Assembly: GCF_037042905.1 (NCBI RefSeq)
Contig: NC_087247.1
Location: forward strand, 62,023,920 to 62,087,919
Direction of reading: 5' to 3'
From: Lytechinus pictus
Lineage: Eukaryota; Echinodermata; Echinoidea; Temnopleuroida; Toxopneustidae
Length of the DNA: 64,000 nt
The position numbers and the translations under genes are program-made. Below the pieces are notes generated by a model. It was not told where the DNA came from and did no database searches. It saw nothing but the letters and a program-made list of their open reading frames with translations. Below, piece after piece: positions 43,701 through 57,050 of this stretch (position 1 is the first letter of the stretch; each line of letters starts with the position of its first letter).

Positions 43701-46700
43701 AATGATTGGTAAGAGGTAAGGAATTCAATAGCAGCAGAAAATAGGATCTAAGAAGGTATTATTAAGAGGCAAAAATTAGATCAAAACCCTCTATGAAATC
43801 TAATGATTCCCTCCCCCCATCCCCGCCCCTCCGTGTAGTCACATAGTCCACCTGATGTTGTAAGGATGTCAGCATCTGGATGCATTTTTTCCTGAAGATG
43901 TTTTCAGGGGAATACCAAGGAAACAGTATCGCTGGCGCCATGGATTAGGTTTCCAATCACGTCCAAATTGATCACTGCTCAGTAGTGGCCGCTATGCAGG
44001 CAAACCCTGTATGTAGCATGTGTTTTAGAGGTGGGGAGAGGGAGGAGAAGGGAGGAATTCGAGGGGCAGAAAAGGTTTTGATTGGATTCAATAAAGAAAA
44101 AAAAAGAAGTTTAGTAGTGACTGAAGGAAGGGGGCTTCATAAGGAAGGATAAGAAGGTTTATTTATATTTGCAAGAATATGACTACATAGTGATGGACAG
44201 AGAGTGAGTGATGGTAAAAGGAGTGATGATGGAGATAAATGAGGAATAGAAATGATCAAAAGAAAAGCAATGAAAAGGAGTGAGAGAGTAATGTATATTA
44301 GTGGTAAATGAAAGGTTTAGGAGGGATGTAAACACAGTAGATACCATAAGGAAGGAGAGAGATGATGGGGATTGTGATCAGAAATATAGTTTTCAATATA
44401 ATTAGATGGGATAAATGGGAGATATAGCTAATAAATGATCATTCAGATAGCCGTATGTTATGATGATGCATTTGGATGGCTATTAGCTACAGATAGTCTT
44501 ATTCATTCATTACGATCACCAATATTGGCTATTAAATTCTCTTAGAGAGAATATCACTTTTCAATCAATATTAGGATGCAATCATGCTTTATAATGTGAT
44601 GTTGTCTGTGTATCATTTTGTTTACTGCTGTGTATTGTTTGAGTCAAATTATATGAACAAAACATATATCCTTTGTTATTTTTCATTGGACTGAATAATT
44701 GAAATTTAATGATTGATTGATCAGTGAATTTGGAAGAGTATCGAAAAACACCATAAATTTAAATATTGTAGTGTTTTCAACACCTCGGGCATTTGTTGCT
44801 TCTCATAGAATTAAAGGAACATCAGATTAACCTTTGACCTGCAGTAGAAGGAATTTTGAGTGAATACTTGGAAGGTGGGCTTGAAGATAAAGGTGAATGG
44901 AAGCATACAGGTATATAGTGAGATGAATGAAAGTGCAGGAGGAAAAAGCTGTAACCCAAGCAGGGAAAGTAGTATTTAATCAATAAAATTATTTCTCAAA
45001 GTGATACAGAGATCTGCTCCACTTCCAAGGGCATTTCATTGCAAGCGAATTCCCAAATACCTTTTGCTGTATTTACAATAAGGGGCATACAATGTACCTT
45101 TCATGATTTTAGAGAACATATACCAGTCATGTTCTGTATGTCCTTCCATATTGGGGAAAATTGCTGCAGGGTGTAAATTCAAACTGGATTGATTAAATGT
45201 AAACACGTAGATTTAAGTATGTCAATATTTGCTCTTATGAGAATGATGTCTCCCATTTTTATTTTTGTCATAGATTTTTCCTTGTCTCTTTTTTGTATTA
45301 TGTGTATTATTTTTTCTCAAGCATAGGAAAAACAGAAGAATATATTATAATTTTTACAAGAAATCCAGATGGTAGAATTCATAGCTATAGTCATAGTTTG
45401 TACACCTGATCAATTTATTTGTATTCATACATGATCAGAACAAAATTCTAGCTCTTGAAATAAAAAAAGGCTTCTTATAGGTATCTACTTGTGGTAATGT
45501 TCAGGCAAGTAATATTACAGGTGCATGAGGCTTCTGCATAATATGATTTACATAGATTATTTTGATATGACAAAAAGTGTTTTTGTTTATAGGCATACCA
45601 AGTAATCCTGCAATCCATCCCCTTGTAATTTGTCCAAACTGACACTAAGGCTGATTATCACTTTGTCCTTAGATGCCACTTTGATGAGGTAGTTACGGTA
45701 CTTTAGTCCCAGTTGATTTATTTGGAATGATTGTTTTGGGCCATGGGCATGGGTATCTTTATTCATGAAGGTTTGATGTGCATTAATCAACCTAGCAATA
45801 AGAGTTCACAACCTTGCAAAACAAATTTGAATTAATTAACTGAATAGCTCTGACTTGTTTCTCACTATATAGCTATTGGAGTCTTGTCATTTACAGTGAA
45901 TTATATGGAAATAAAAAACTAAAATAACATTTTATATGCCATATTATTCAACTAAATTTTAAGGTGATTTGATCAAGACAAATCCAGAAGGGATTTAAAA
46001 TCTATGTTAGTTGATATGAATCAATGCCCTTCTGTCACTCATCAAATATATCATGGACCTACAACACAACTTAACATACCTCATACTCCTAACCTGATTT
46101 TCATTTAGACAGATGCATACAAATATCGCTATTTGGACCTCACATCCATTGCTTTTTCTCTATCTAAACCCAATTTTCTTTGTACGGCATTTTCCCATCG
46201 GCTAGTTGACCCACTTGGCAGCTCAATAATTCCTGATTATTGCAATTGACTAGAGGTATGGTTTATCTTTCTTAAACAGATTACTATCTCTGCACTGTGT
46301 GCTGAAATATAGGGCAAATGATTCATAATGGCTTCTTTTTAAAACATCACTTTTCTTTCAACTCAGTTTGAGTTAGCTTTTTGTCTGTGTCATGTTTGTG
46401 TACATGGGAAACAGAATTCAATTTTTTTTTAAACAAGGAGCAAATTCATCTAGGTACGTGATTTATCTGTTAAAAAACATAAGCAAAATAAGACAATATG
46501 ATGAAGATGGAGATAAATAAGTAACTAATAGTGACACTGATCAGAGAAATAGTTAAAAATAAAATCAAGTGTCATTTAATTACGGATGGGATTTTTAATG
46601 AGCCATATCCACTCTGAGTGCCCAAAGCTCAATGAAAGAAAGAAGAGAGAGTAAAAAGTATACATTTTAAACATTGTGAAAAGGTGATAAATTAAACACA

Positions 46701-46926
46701 GAGTACTTGACAAATAAGGATAGAAAGAATGGAATAGGCCTTTTAGTTAAAATGTGTTTGTTTCTTAATAGTGAATTTATCAAGCTATAGTTACTTTAAG
46801 ATGTCATGAGTTATCATATTCATAAATATAAACTGTAAGTCAACCTGTTCTCACTCATAACAAAAGATGACTTGGAGGAAAAGTTGGAAAATATGGTTTT
46901 GAAGAAAGCAATGATGAGCTAGACAT
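40793..46926. other. AT-rich non-coding DNA
   Basis: No recognised gene. Purine tracts at about 41970-42025, 43540-43640 and 44030-44400, and a higher-GC island at 43800-44060. The open frames present have no recognisable domains. Confidence 0.5.
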
Positions 46927-46928
46927 TA

Positions 46929-47401
46929 GGTGGTTTCAAACCGCCTCGATCACAAGAATCCCTGTTAAATTACGAGAACTTTTTTAGGCTGAAAAATACC
47001 CGTTAATTATTCCTGCATTCACACCGCCCTGAAACATACCCTTCGGGATAAGTTCCTGAAGTTACGAGCATGCGCAGTATGGTCTGATAAGCAGGCAAGG
47101 CGCGAGATTCAAAATCACTAGCCCAGCAGCCACCCACGGCGCCGCACCCAACGACACGCTGGGCTAAAAGTTCCCGTAATTTGCTTTCACATCGCCAAAA
47201 TACCTGCGACCTTGGAAAAATCCCCGCGAAAGTTCTTGTAATTACGCCAAGTACCTACTATTTAGCGGGTATTTTCTTTCGGGGAAATTACGCGTAGTTT
47301 GCTTTCACATTACCAAAATACCTGGTATTTTCTGATCGGGGTAAATTTCCCGATCAGAGAATACCTGGAACTGACGAACTTCGAGGCGGTCTGAAACCAC
47401 C
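46929..47401. mobile_element. 473-bp TA-flanked MITE
   Basis: TA at 46927-46928 and 47402-47403. Left end GGTGGTTTCAAACCGCCTCG; the right end reversed is GGTGGTTTCAGACCGCCTCG (19/20). The GC-richer interior repeats 'ttTGCTTTCACAT…CCAAAATACCTG' (about 47180 and 47299). No transposase. Confidence 0.85.
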
Positions 47402-47403
47402 TA

Positions 47404-50400
47404 GAGAGCGGGAGAGGTCTTGTACTTTGGATTGAGTCCTGGAGGGATTGGTATTAAATCCTCACCCCTTGCTTCTACAAATCCTATCAACACCCATTAT
47501 TGTTAAAAAAGATGCATATAATCCATCTACTGATACAACCAAGAGAGATCAGAGGAGGCGCGATGATAGCAATGCCCCAAGATACAAGCCAGATTATAAA
47601 TGAGAATGAGGAAAGAGAGAGAGAGACAGGGACAGAAGGAAAAAATATGGGGAATTAGAGAAAGATGGAAAATATGAACCGTGGATTATGGAAGATGTGT
47701 TAAAAGTTGCCAAAGATGTGATATATGAAGGTTTTTCAAGGAGTCAGGATGTAGAGAAAGTGATAGACAATTTTTTTTATAGGATTTCAAAGGTAAAGTA
47801 CAATGATGTAAAACAAGAAGGAGAGAGTGGGGGAGTGTGTGAGACAGAAAGAGAGAAGAGAGGGAGAGAGAGAGAAAGAGCGAGTTGTAAGTAGAGATTT
47901 GGGAATAGTCTAAAAATCAAAGGCATAATACTTGCCTCCTTGCATCTTTCTACTAACAAAAGGAGTATCATAAAGCCAAGAGGTATATGTATAATGTAAT
48001 GCAAATTGGTTGTTTTGAGATAGGCTTGTGGATTAGCAATGAATACATCAGACAGGATGATATGATTCTTGGCCATCTGTTAATGCTTTCACCGTGCAAT
48101 GTAGTCTTTTTAGACACATTCTTCCAAAAATTTGCAAGAAAATGTGATTATAGCACTCATATCTACCTTTCTGATATTAAACATTTTCAGTTCTTATGAG
48201 TCATTTACCTTTAATTTCCATATTAACTTTCTATGCTGATGTGAAAACTAATCACTGTATGAAGTAAGTTATATTTGCTATTGCATTGTGTTTTTATTTA
48301 AATTTTTAGCTTTCAATTAGTTAAAAATCAATGATTAAAATAATATTGCTTATATATACTGACAGCTTTCTTTAATTTAAATTTTTTTTTAAAGTTCAAA
48401 TAGGTCTTATGGATGCAGTGAATACATAATGTCCTTTTGAATTGAGCTGAATGTAATATGACTGGCATATTATGACTATAACATGATCACATACTGTATA
48501 GAATGAATTGAAATTCTTGCATAAAATAATAAATAATTGCATCTATTTTCTTATTTTGTTCAAATATATAAAGGAATATATATGTTAATGCAGTAAATCC
48601 ATACTATCCATTTGAAGTATACTGTAACTTCATGTGATATGATCTTTACAAGAGCGGCATATTATGATTATAATGTAATCACATATAGTATAGATCTAGA
48701 TGAATAATCTAATTGCATTTTGTGTATATTGTGTAAACTTACAAAACACCACCTGTTAAAACTATCAGTCATTGCTGTTACAGAACACTGTCATTTAAAT
48801 TCAATAACAGTTACATGTATCCATATAACCTTTGAAAAACTGTATCTACTGTACTTCTGTATATTTCATAGATCGTATTTTAATAACAAATTTCTAGCAG
48901 AAAACCAATAACATATAATAAAGTTAGATCTAGTGTTATTATGCTGCATATCTCAATTGTGTATAGGGTCAAGCTATCTTCAGACAAGGGAATACACTTG
49001 TTACATTTCTCTGCTTAGACATTGAAATGCTTAGGGATAAACCACTAACGAAAATTAAACCCATTATTGATTCATTATATGAGGTTTGGTGACAAAAGCA
49101 AAATCAAATTGATTAACCCTCTAGCTTAAAGACTTGCCTCTTTCCCTTCTGAATAAAAAAGTAGTAATCTCTCTACAAGATGACATCATATTTCCCCTTG
49201 AGCACAGTTCATTTACATGAAGGCTAATGAGGAAATATGTTATTTCATAGTTTTATGCAGAAAAATATTTGTCTGTTTTCATTTTGTCCTGGAAAGTGGA
49301 TTTTATTTTGCATAATGTTTTTTAAGGTATAGTAAAATTTGAATTCAGACACAAATGTTGTGTATTGCTAATTCTTACACTCACAAATATTGATTGGCAT
49401 ACAAAACAAGCATTTGACTGTGATTAACCTATACAACAGTATGGGTTCATAGCATACTACTTTATCAAAGTGGACCATTTCACATTTAATAAATGAATGG
49501 GGATTTTAAAAGAAAGAGGCAAAGGAAATGATGATAAGGAAAGAATGAGCAAGAAAGAGAGAGAGAGAGAGGGAGGGGGTGGGTAACACGACATGACAGA
49601 TATGGTTTAGGTATCAGTCTGAATTTGAAAGGGAGTCTAAGTGAAATGATAGATAGATTAATTTTCTATTGGAATAGGGTGATCCATGTACAAAGTCTAT
49701 AGGAATATTATGATATTGATCAGAACTTGTTCAAATAGCTTTGCAGTTATAAATGAATTAAATATAGAAGAAAAAAAATAGATAGTGAAATAATGAAGGG
49801 ATCAGAAAAGTTGAAGTGGAGAAAATGAGTGAAGGAAAGAAGAGGGAATGGTTAGAGGGAAGAGAATTAGAAAGAGAGAGAAAGGGGGTTATACACTATA
49901 CTACTCTTACTATTCTCTCTTTAATAATCTAGATTATAAAAATATGACAGTTATGAAGTTTGCCATGTGAACAGCTTACTGGATGAAAATTGTGAATGAG
50001 TCTGTGAGATAGCACTGAAGGAATGCCCTGGGCCATATAGTACAGCCAGTACAGTACCCCCTCTCCCTTCTCCCAAGTCTCTATTACTCATCATTTTAAT
50101 TAACAGAGTTGCCAAAATGAAAAAGATGATGAAAAGTAGATGACTCCATCCCCCATCTACCAACGTTTGGTATGCAAAACCTGTTATGGTTTTCAATATA
50201 TGGAATGTACATATTAAATCACTAGACATTATAGATACTCATGATGATTTCATGAAATTGTTACCAGCCAAATAGAAATTAAACCATGAGCTTGAAGGAG
50301 AGATTCTTTTTTCCCCTTCAAATTTTAGAGACGTAGGTTAATTTGCTCGGTTTTTGATCTGTTTCTTATAAACATAAAAACACAAACAAAATTAGAGATC

Positions 50401-50488
50401 CTTTGAAATATTATAATTAATATACTTTTATTTATGCTTTATTTACTTTTATTCATGCTGGGAGACGATTGTTAAGTCAACAATGACA
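47404..50488. other. AT-rich non-coding DNA with purine tracts
   Basis: No gene is recognised. Strong GA-rich tracts at about 47580-47885, 49500-49600 and 49790-49890. Confidence 0.5.
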
Positions 50489-50490
50489 TA

Positions 50491-50682
50491 CACTCTAAAA
50501 AAGGTTTACCCAATATGGGTAAAATGGGAACATGTATGTTGGTTAGGTAAAAAGATATTTTGTAAATTTTACGCAATGTTGCGTTGAAATAGCCCAATAT
50601 AGGGTTAAACAAATACACAGCAAATATGCATGTTCCCTTTTTACCCAATATTGGTTAAAATTTTACTCAGTGCTTTAGAGTG
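50491..50682. mobile_element. 192-bp TA-flanked MITE
   Basis: TA on both sides (50489-50490, 50683-50684). Ends CACTCTAAA and its complement. Subterminal 'tacccaatatgggtaaaa' and 'ttttacccaatattgg' pair across the element, as do 'gggaacatgtatg' and 'catgttccc'. Confidence 0.75.
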
Positions 50683-51097
50683 TATGGTTAATGATTTTAG
50701 AGATATATTGACATACACATGATTTTTAATCCATTTGGCTACTGAACTTTGCAATGGGCTTTGTATATAACCCACATGCTTAATTGGGACAATTGGTTAA
50801 CTTAGTGTTCAAGAATATGGTGTAACAACCTTCTACCAAGAAAGAGACACATCTTCATTGTAAGCCATATTTTAACCCACCAAAATTAAGCTAAAGTTAG
50901 CAAAGCCGTTGTTCTTCATCCTTCTCACTTCATTAAATGCCCCTTTCATCTCGTTTGCCATATTTTTCATGATTTTTCTCAGCTCCAGGGAATTTGATTG
51001 TATTAATATAGACCCAGGTTATGAATGAGAGAACATTGATTGTCCTACAAAGATAAAAACAGCCCTCCTGCCATTTGTGCCTACATACTACCCGCTA

Positions 51098-51165
51098 GGG
51101 GGTGCAATCTTTTCCCTTTCCATCTCCCCAGGGGTGCAATCTTTCCCCCTTCCCATCCCTCTAGT
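51098..51165. repeat. Short tandem duplication
   Basis: GGGGTGCAATCTTT followed by C/T-rich text occurs at 51099 and again at 51131, period about 32 bp. Confidence 0.7.
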
Positions 51166-54100
51166 GGTAACATCCTTCCCAGTGGAAATCAAGATGGTAT
51201 TAATGGAGGGGAAGTTATGAGGGTGGACTGTTGTTCACCTCTGGTCAACCCAGATGCAATGAATGTTTATTTGCCAAAGCGATGTCTGAATTTATTATTG
51301 GAAAAAAGTGTGAAATTTATGAGATTTAAAGCCTGATTGACATTGGAAGATGAAATTAGAAGGAGCACAATTATAAATTAAGACATGCCCTCCCTGTATG
51401 TGAAAGCTTTAGAAAATGTATAATTTAGTCCCAAGGAAGCCAGAGGGGTATTAAGTCAATGTTATATGATACTAGTTATTGTCCTCCTGACTCTCAGCAT
51501 ACTAATCAGGATTAAAGAAGGCACTTGTTATCGGGTAGGTATTATTACATTGTAAGTTCATGATCTTGACATAAAAAATATGCATTAATTTAACACTCAA
51601 GTATGAACATCATCTGTAAGAAGAAAGTTGGGTCCTTGCTTAGTGCCCTATGCTTTTTTGTTCTCAACTATTTATAGAATGGCGACTTATTATTTTCCAT
51701 TACTGATTTATGGAAATCCATCATATAGGGAATCTTAACTACTTTACTTAAGTGTATTTGCTAATATTGACCCATTTAAGAGTATTAAATGAAAGTATAA
51801 TGTCTGTATTAGCTTTTTTGGGGTTACCTGTTAATTGAAATCCTTTAATTGGAAGTCAAAAAGACTTATCCTTTTCCCATACCAGTCCAGTAGTTATTTT
51901 CAGTGATGCCTTTATTCCAAGCTATCTTCTATATCATAGTAATATCTGGAAGTATTCAATGACCATTGCCATATAACACCTCACACTTCATGTCATGTGC
52001 CACCCAGTTATCATTATGATTATTGTTACGATATACTCACCATGATTTGTCTGCTCTCAATGTTTAATTTACAGAGGACCCTCTCTGGTTGTACATCTGT
52101 GAGCTGGTGAGAGATGGAGATAAAAAGAGTGGGAAATCGAGGAGGAGGAGAAAGGGGTTGGAGGTATGGGACAAGTAGAGGGGAGACAAGAAGGAGCGTA
52201 GCTGTAAAACAGGATATTTTCCATTTTGGTATCTTATGATTATCTTTAATAGATTTGGAAGAATTGCACTAAAAAGTAGCACTTTAAAAATTCTAATAAT
52301 GTCTTGGGCCAGCCCCCCCCCCCTGTACAGCCACAGGAAGATAAGAGTAAAATGAAAGCCAGAGAAGAGAGTGGCAAGGGATGAAAAAAGGTGTGCAATG
52401 AAGGAAGAAGAAAGAGAGATTCAAGGGAGGGGGTTTGATATGAATTAAAAGGCCTGATTCTGTTGCCTGGAGTCATAATAATGATCTGAAACAGCCACCA
52501 TTGTCCAACAAATGAAGGAGGAAGGATGGGTTTACTAGAAAGAGAAGGGGAGATATTAAATAAAAAAAATAGATCAGAAATATAGGGACTTATTTTGAAA
52601 TTAAGGAGGATTTTTTGTGAGTAATTAAAAGACAGAAAATGAGAGGGATAGATAGAGAGAGAGAGGAGAGAATGAGGGAGAGGGGACGATTGAGAGAGAT
52701 TTGATAGTTTTGATTGTTCATTAGTTTGTGCCATAAAAATTATGTACAGTTTTTGAATGATGCCATGCAGTGATGCAAGAATTCAATAGTTTGAAAATGT
52801 GCCAAAATGGCATTTGTCACTAGTGTCTTATTTTGAAAAAAAAGTTACAAATATTTGATAAGTAATGCTGTCTAAAAAAAAAAATCATAAGCAAAATCTT
52901 TTATCAGAGGCAAGATATTATATGTTAGAAGTTGAATTAATGTAAAGGAAGACGGGGGATAAGAAAGGGACAGTCTTAGGAAAGGACAAATGGAGATCAA
53001 GTTAGAGACAGGGATGGGAAGCACCCAAATTTTCATAAGCTGCTGCAGACAGGCGCTCTTTGGGGGAGGAATTTACTTCCATCAACAAGTCCAGCTTAAC
53101 CTCAAGAAATAACTCTTCGGGGGTCGAACAATAAATGTAGGATCTCTCAACTAGACCGGTGATGATTCATTCTTCCACCGGAGTAGAGACTGGCAGAGAA
53201 TCTTCACCCAACAAAATTGTCCACCCCAAGTCATTTTGTCGGCGATGAAAGTCCTCCAAGAGTTACAGTTGTCAGTCAGAGAGAAGGGCAATAATGAGAC
53301 AGTTTATTTTGGGTTGCGTGTTTCCCCCAAATCTCATTTGGCCCCAAGTCTTTCATTTCGTAGAAACGTGGAGTGAAAAACCAGATTTAAAGTGAGAATT
53401 TGCACCCTTACACACTGCCCTTATCTATCAGATATACAAGTATACTAAATACAAGTACAATATTGGTTGTAAACAAAGAACTTTATAATACTCTCAATTA
53501 AAATATTGTTCATATAGGGTGAGAAATCTTGTTTAGCAAAATTGTGAGTCCAAAGTCGTTAGATAAAGAGGAAAGAAAATGTTGAAAAGGCAAGAAAATT
53601 TTATCTTAACTTCTTAATACAATTCTATCTGTGGAAATTTCGACAAATTTTGGAGGCTTGAGTCCGTTTAAGCGTTATCACTACACAATTATGAGGGGCA
53701 AGTTGTCTCAACATGTGTGAGCATCATTGCACCATGGCTGATCTAGGAAGCTGTGGAGAGTGTTTCACAAAGCATCCTGTTAGTGATTTCTACATACAAA
53801 TCTGTTCTGAATCAATCAGATGTATGGATTTTAGTAGCTTATAACAGTTGCCAGTGCAGATCACTATTTGTTTCATAAAGTGCTCTCATGGTCTTTCAAC
53901 CCCATGAGTACTATCTTAATAAGATATGAACATAGGGGTTCCATGTGTTCTCTGATTTCCTTTTTAAACTTTAATCCTGAGTGTGATAAAATAAAATTCA
54001 TAACTGTTTATTCATTCTTGTTACTTGTTATTACCAAATCTATAGCACCATGCATATGAATCTGGTATAATGCATGATGATCTTCATGTATGTTGCATGT

Positions 54101-56749
54101 ACAAACATACAGTTTCTTTTTCTTTTATTGATATTTCAATATTGACCACTTTTTTATTCTCTCATGCAATTTACTTTCCATCTTCTATCTATCTCACTGA
54201 ATAGTGTACATGCAGTGATCATTATTTTAGATTAGTTCAAACACAATAATGATTCTTGATATCAGTCTTAGTAGATGAAACCGATAAATCAGCAATTCAG
54301 ACTGAATATTTATCCTCTTTAAATTTGAATTGCAAATTTTTTTTATGATCATGACTCAGACCAGCTTTCTACTCTCTCCCTCTCTCTCGTATAGTCAGAC
54401 CACATGCATCACTGACTACCTAATTGAAATCAAGCTGCACATACCATTGTTTTTATGCCCATTAGTTTATTATGGCAAGACAGCGCCACATAAAAACCTG
54501 CCGATTAGTAATATTTTTTTATGAACATGAATTTGCAAAAAATGATCATCACAACTAAATAAAAACCTTGTTTTTCTGATGCTTTGAACACAGACTTGTG
54601 CACTGTAGTAGAAAAAAATGAAATGGATTGTGCAATTCAGCATTTGTTATAAACTACTTTTATGGTAAAATATGTGCTTAAATTTACCCTTTTTTAATTA
54701 ATTCATTTTACATAAAGTATATCTTTATATTATCACAAGAACAGTAGATTCAAATTAATTTTTCCACCCACTGATCCTTTTTTTCTTCAAATTTGTCTTG
54801 TAATATTAAAGACAGGGACTCTTGATTTTGCTTTTGGGAAAGTTATCACATACAATAATAATGGAAATTGATTTTCAGGATGGCAAGCTCCTAGGTAATG
54901 TTCCAGGCAGCCATGTGGAAAATTTGATCCAAAATGGAGCCTACCAGATAACGATGTAAAGAACATGAAAGTTGAGATGTACACGCTAGAAATCAATGCA
55001 TAATCTCATAAAATAAACAGCAAGAATTGTCTAAAATATGGCTGCATATTGTGACTTGAGGCAGTTAGTGTACCCCTTACCTGTTAGGGGTTTTCTCTTT
55101 CTCTGTAAAAACACCTCCTAGGGATAGACATCTATTTCTCTCTACCCCCTATCTTTCTCCATCTTCATCTTCTTTCTTAAGGGGATAAATTAGCAAGACA
55201 AAGGGCGGTGTTAGATTACCTAGATGAGTGCTTAGTTTCAGCAGTCTCTCAATTAAGGCCAGAAGAGATGATGGTGAGGGTCGTTCACTAAATTGCGAGG
55301 ATGATGTCATCATACATTTGCTTTATGGTCTGTGCAAATATTTGATCACTTGAAGAAAAAAAAATTGAAATTTAGCTTTAAAATATGTAGATTAACTCTT
55401 GTTTTTATCTTGTCTCTCATGTTTTGACCATAAAACATATTCCCTATTCTAGAAGTAAACTATATATGCTTTTTGTGTGTTCTGAAACCGTGATCAAAAT
55501 ATATCTATATAGTTATCATTTGTCATTGTAATCAAAATCAGTTATTTAACCATCTAAGATTAAATTTACACAAAGCTTACTTATATCTAACTTATGCTTC
55601 TTTTTTGAAAGGTAGAATGAGTGTTATAAAATGCTCATCATAAACACAATATCAAGGAATTACTGGTTATATGCTTCTCTTTCCCTAAAGCTGAGTATTG
55701 GAGCTCAAAACATGTTTTGACTAAAATAATAAACTTGCTTTAATGTGTTTAGAATAGATACACGTTTTCGCTTTCTAAGAACTGTTTACAATCAAAATTA
55801 AATGAAAGTGAGACAGAATACAGCTATGTTTTGAATTTATGCATCAAAAGCATAATTTGGTAGGTCTTAATATGGGAAGCATTAACACACCTAATGTAAT
55901 TAATTTATTAGTACAACAAAGGCAAAATTTTACTTTTTTATTAAGGTCAATTATTTTTATGAAAATGTTTTTCCATAAATTACTAGATAAAAGATAAAAG
56001 TAATTAGTATGATCAAATTTTATGACAGTAACTCGGTGGACCATATCATTTTTATTTTGGGTTAAAGCCAATTTATTACAAAAGCATTAAATGTGTTGCA
56101 TGTAATTTTGTTTGCAGATCTTTGTATATATAAATGAATAAAAATAGATAGATGGATAGATACATAGATGCATAGACAGATTGGTAGCATTTATGTGCAT
56201 TGTTTTATAAATTAAATTTAAGAGCAATAAGATCTAATAAAATCTAAATTGCTTTTGGTATCACAGCTTACATCATCATTTTAGTTCAACAAATACAAAT
56301 ACAATAATTCTTTGAAATATAAAAGCATGGGACAAGAGTGGAAATTACTATTTAATATAGTTTTGCATTGTATTTAGACTTTGGGTGTAGTGCAAAGACA
56401 CCCCTAGTCAAATTTGGTAAATGAGCAGAAGATCCTATTGGAAGTTCAAGAAATCATTGAATGTGTCTCACTTTGGGTCGGATAGATGATATTCAAGAAA
56501 TGTACCAGATTCTCATTTCAGAAATGCATTCATTGAAATGGGATTGAGGTCCCATTCAAATATAATGATAGACACTGTAGATTCTACCATAGCTATGGTG
56601 TAAGTGCACTATGCTTAATACGACGGGTGACTAATCCCATCCCAATAAAGGCTCGTTATTTATTCATGCTGATTGCTGGCCATCCAAAGCTCTGGATGCC
56701 AATATCTAGCTACCTATTATCAGTTTTAAGACAATATCATGAGGTTAGA

Positions 56750-57050
56750 AAAAGGGATGGATAGTAGAAAGGAGAGAAATAAATTATAGATGATACAACT
56801 GGAGAAGTAGAAGGGGAAGAGAGAATGAAAATTTGTTATCTAATCTTGGGTAATATGTAGAGGATGTAGGTAATAGAGAGGAGGGGAATGAGAGATGAGA
56901 GGAGAGAAAAGGAGAGAGGCTGGAGGGAGAGGGTGAAAGAGTGAAAGAGAGAAATAAAGATAACAGGACAGTCAGAGAGGGAGGGAGAGAGGGGGGATAG
57001 ACAGTCAGAGAGAGGAGAGAGAGGAGGAGAAGGGAAGCCATTGATGGTGA
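56750..57050. repeat. Purine-rich (GA) tract
   Basis: The + strand is almost entirely A/G for about 300 bp with gagaga runs. The translation of the opposite strand is only Ser/Leu/Pro low complexity. Confidence 0.8.

Noticed and set aside
52246..52734. 162-codon minus-strand frame
   Set aside because: Translation of a purine tract: Ser/Leu/Pro low complexity without domains.
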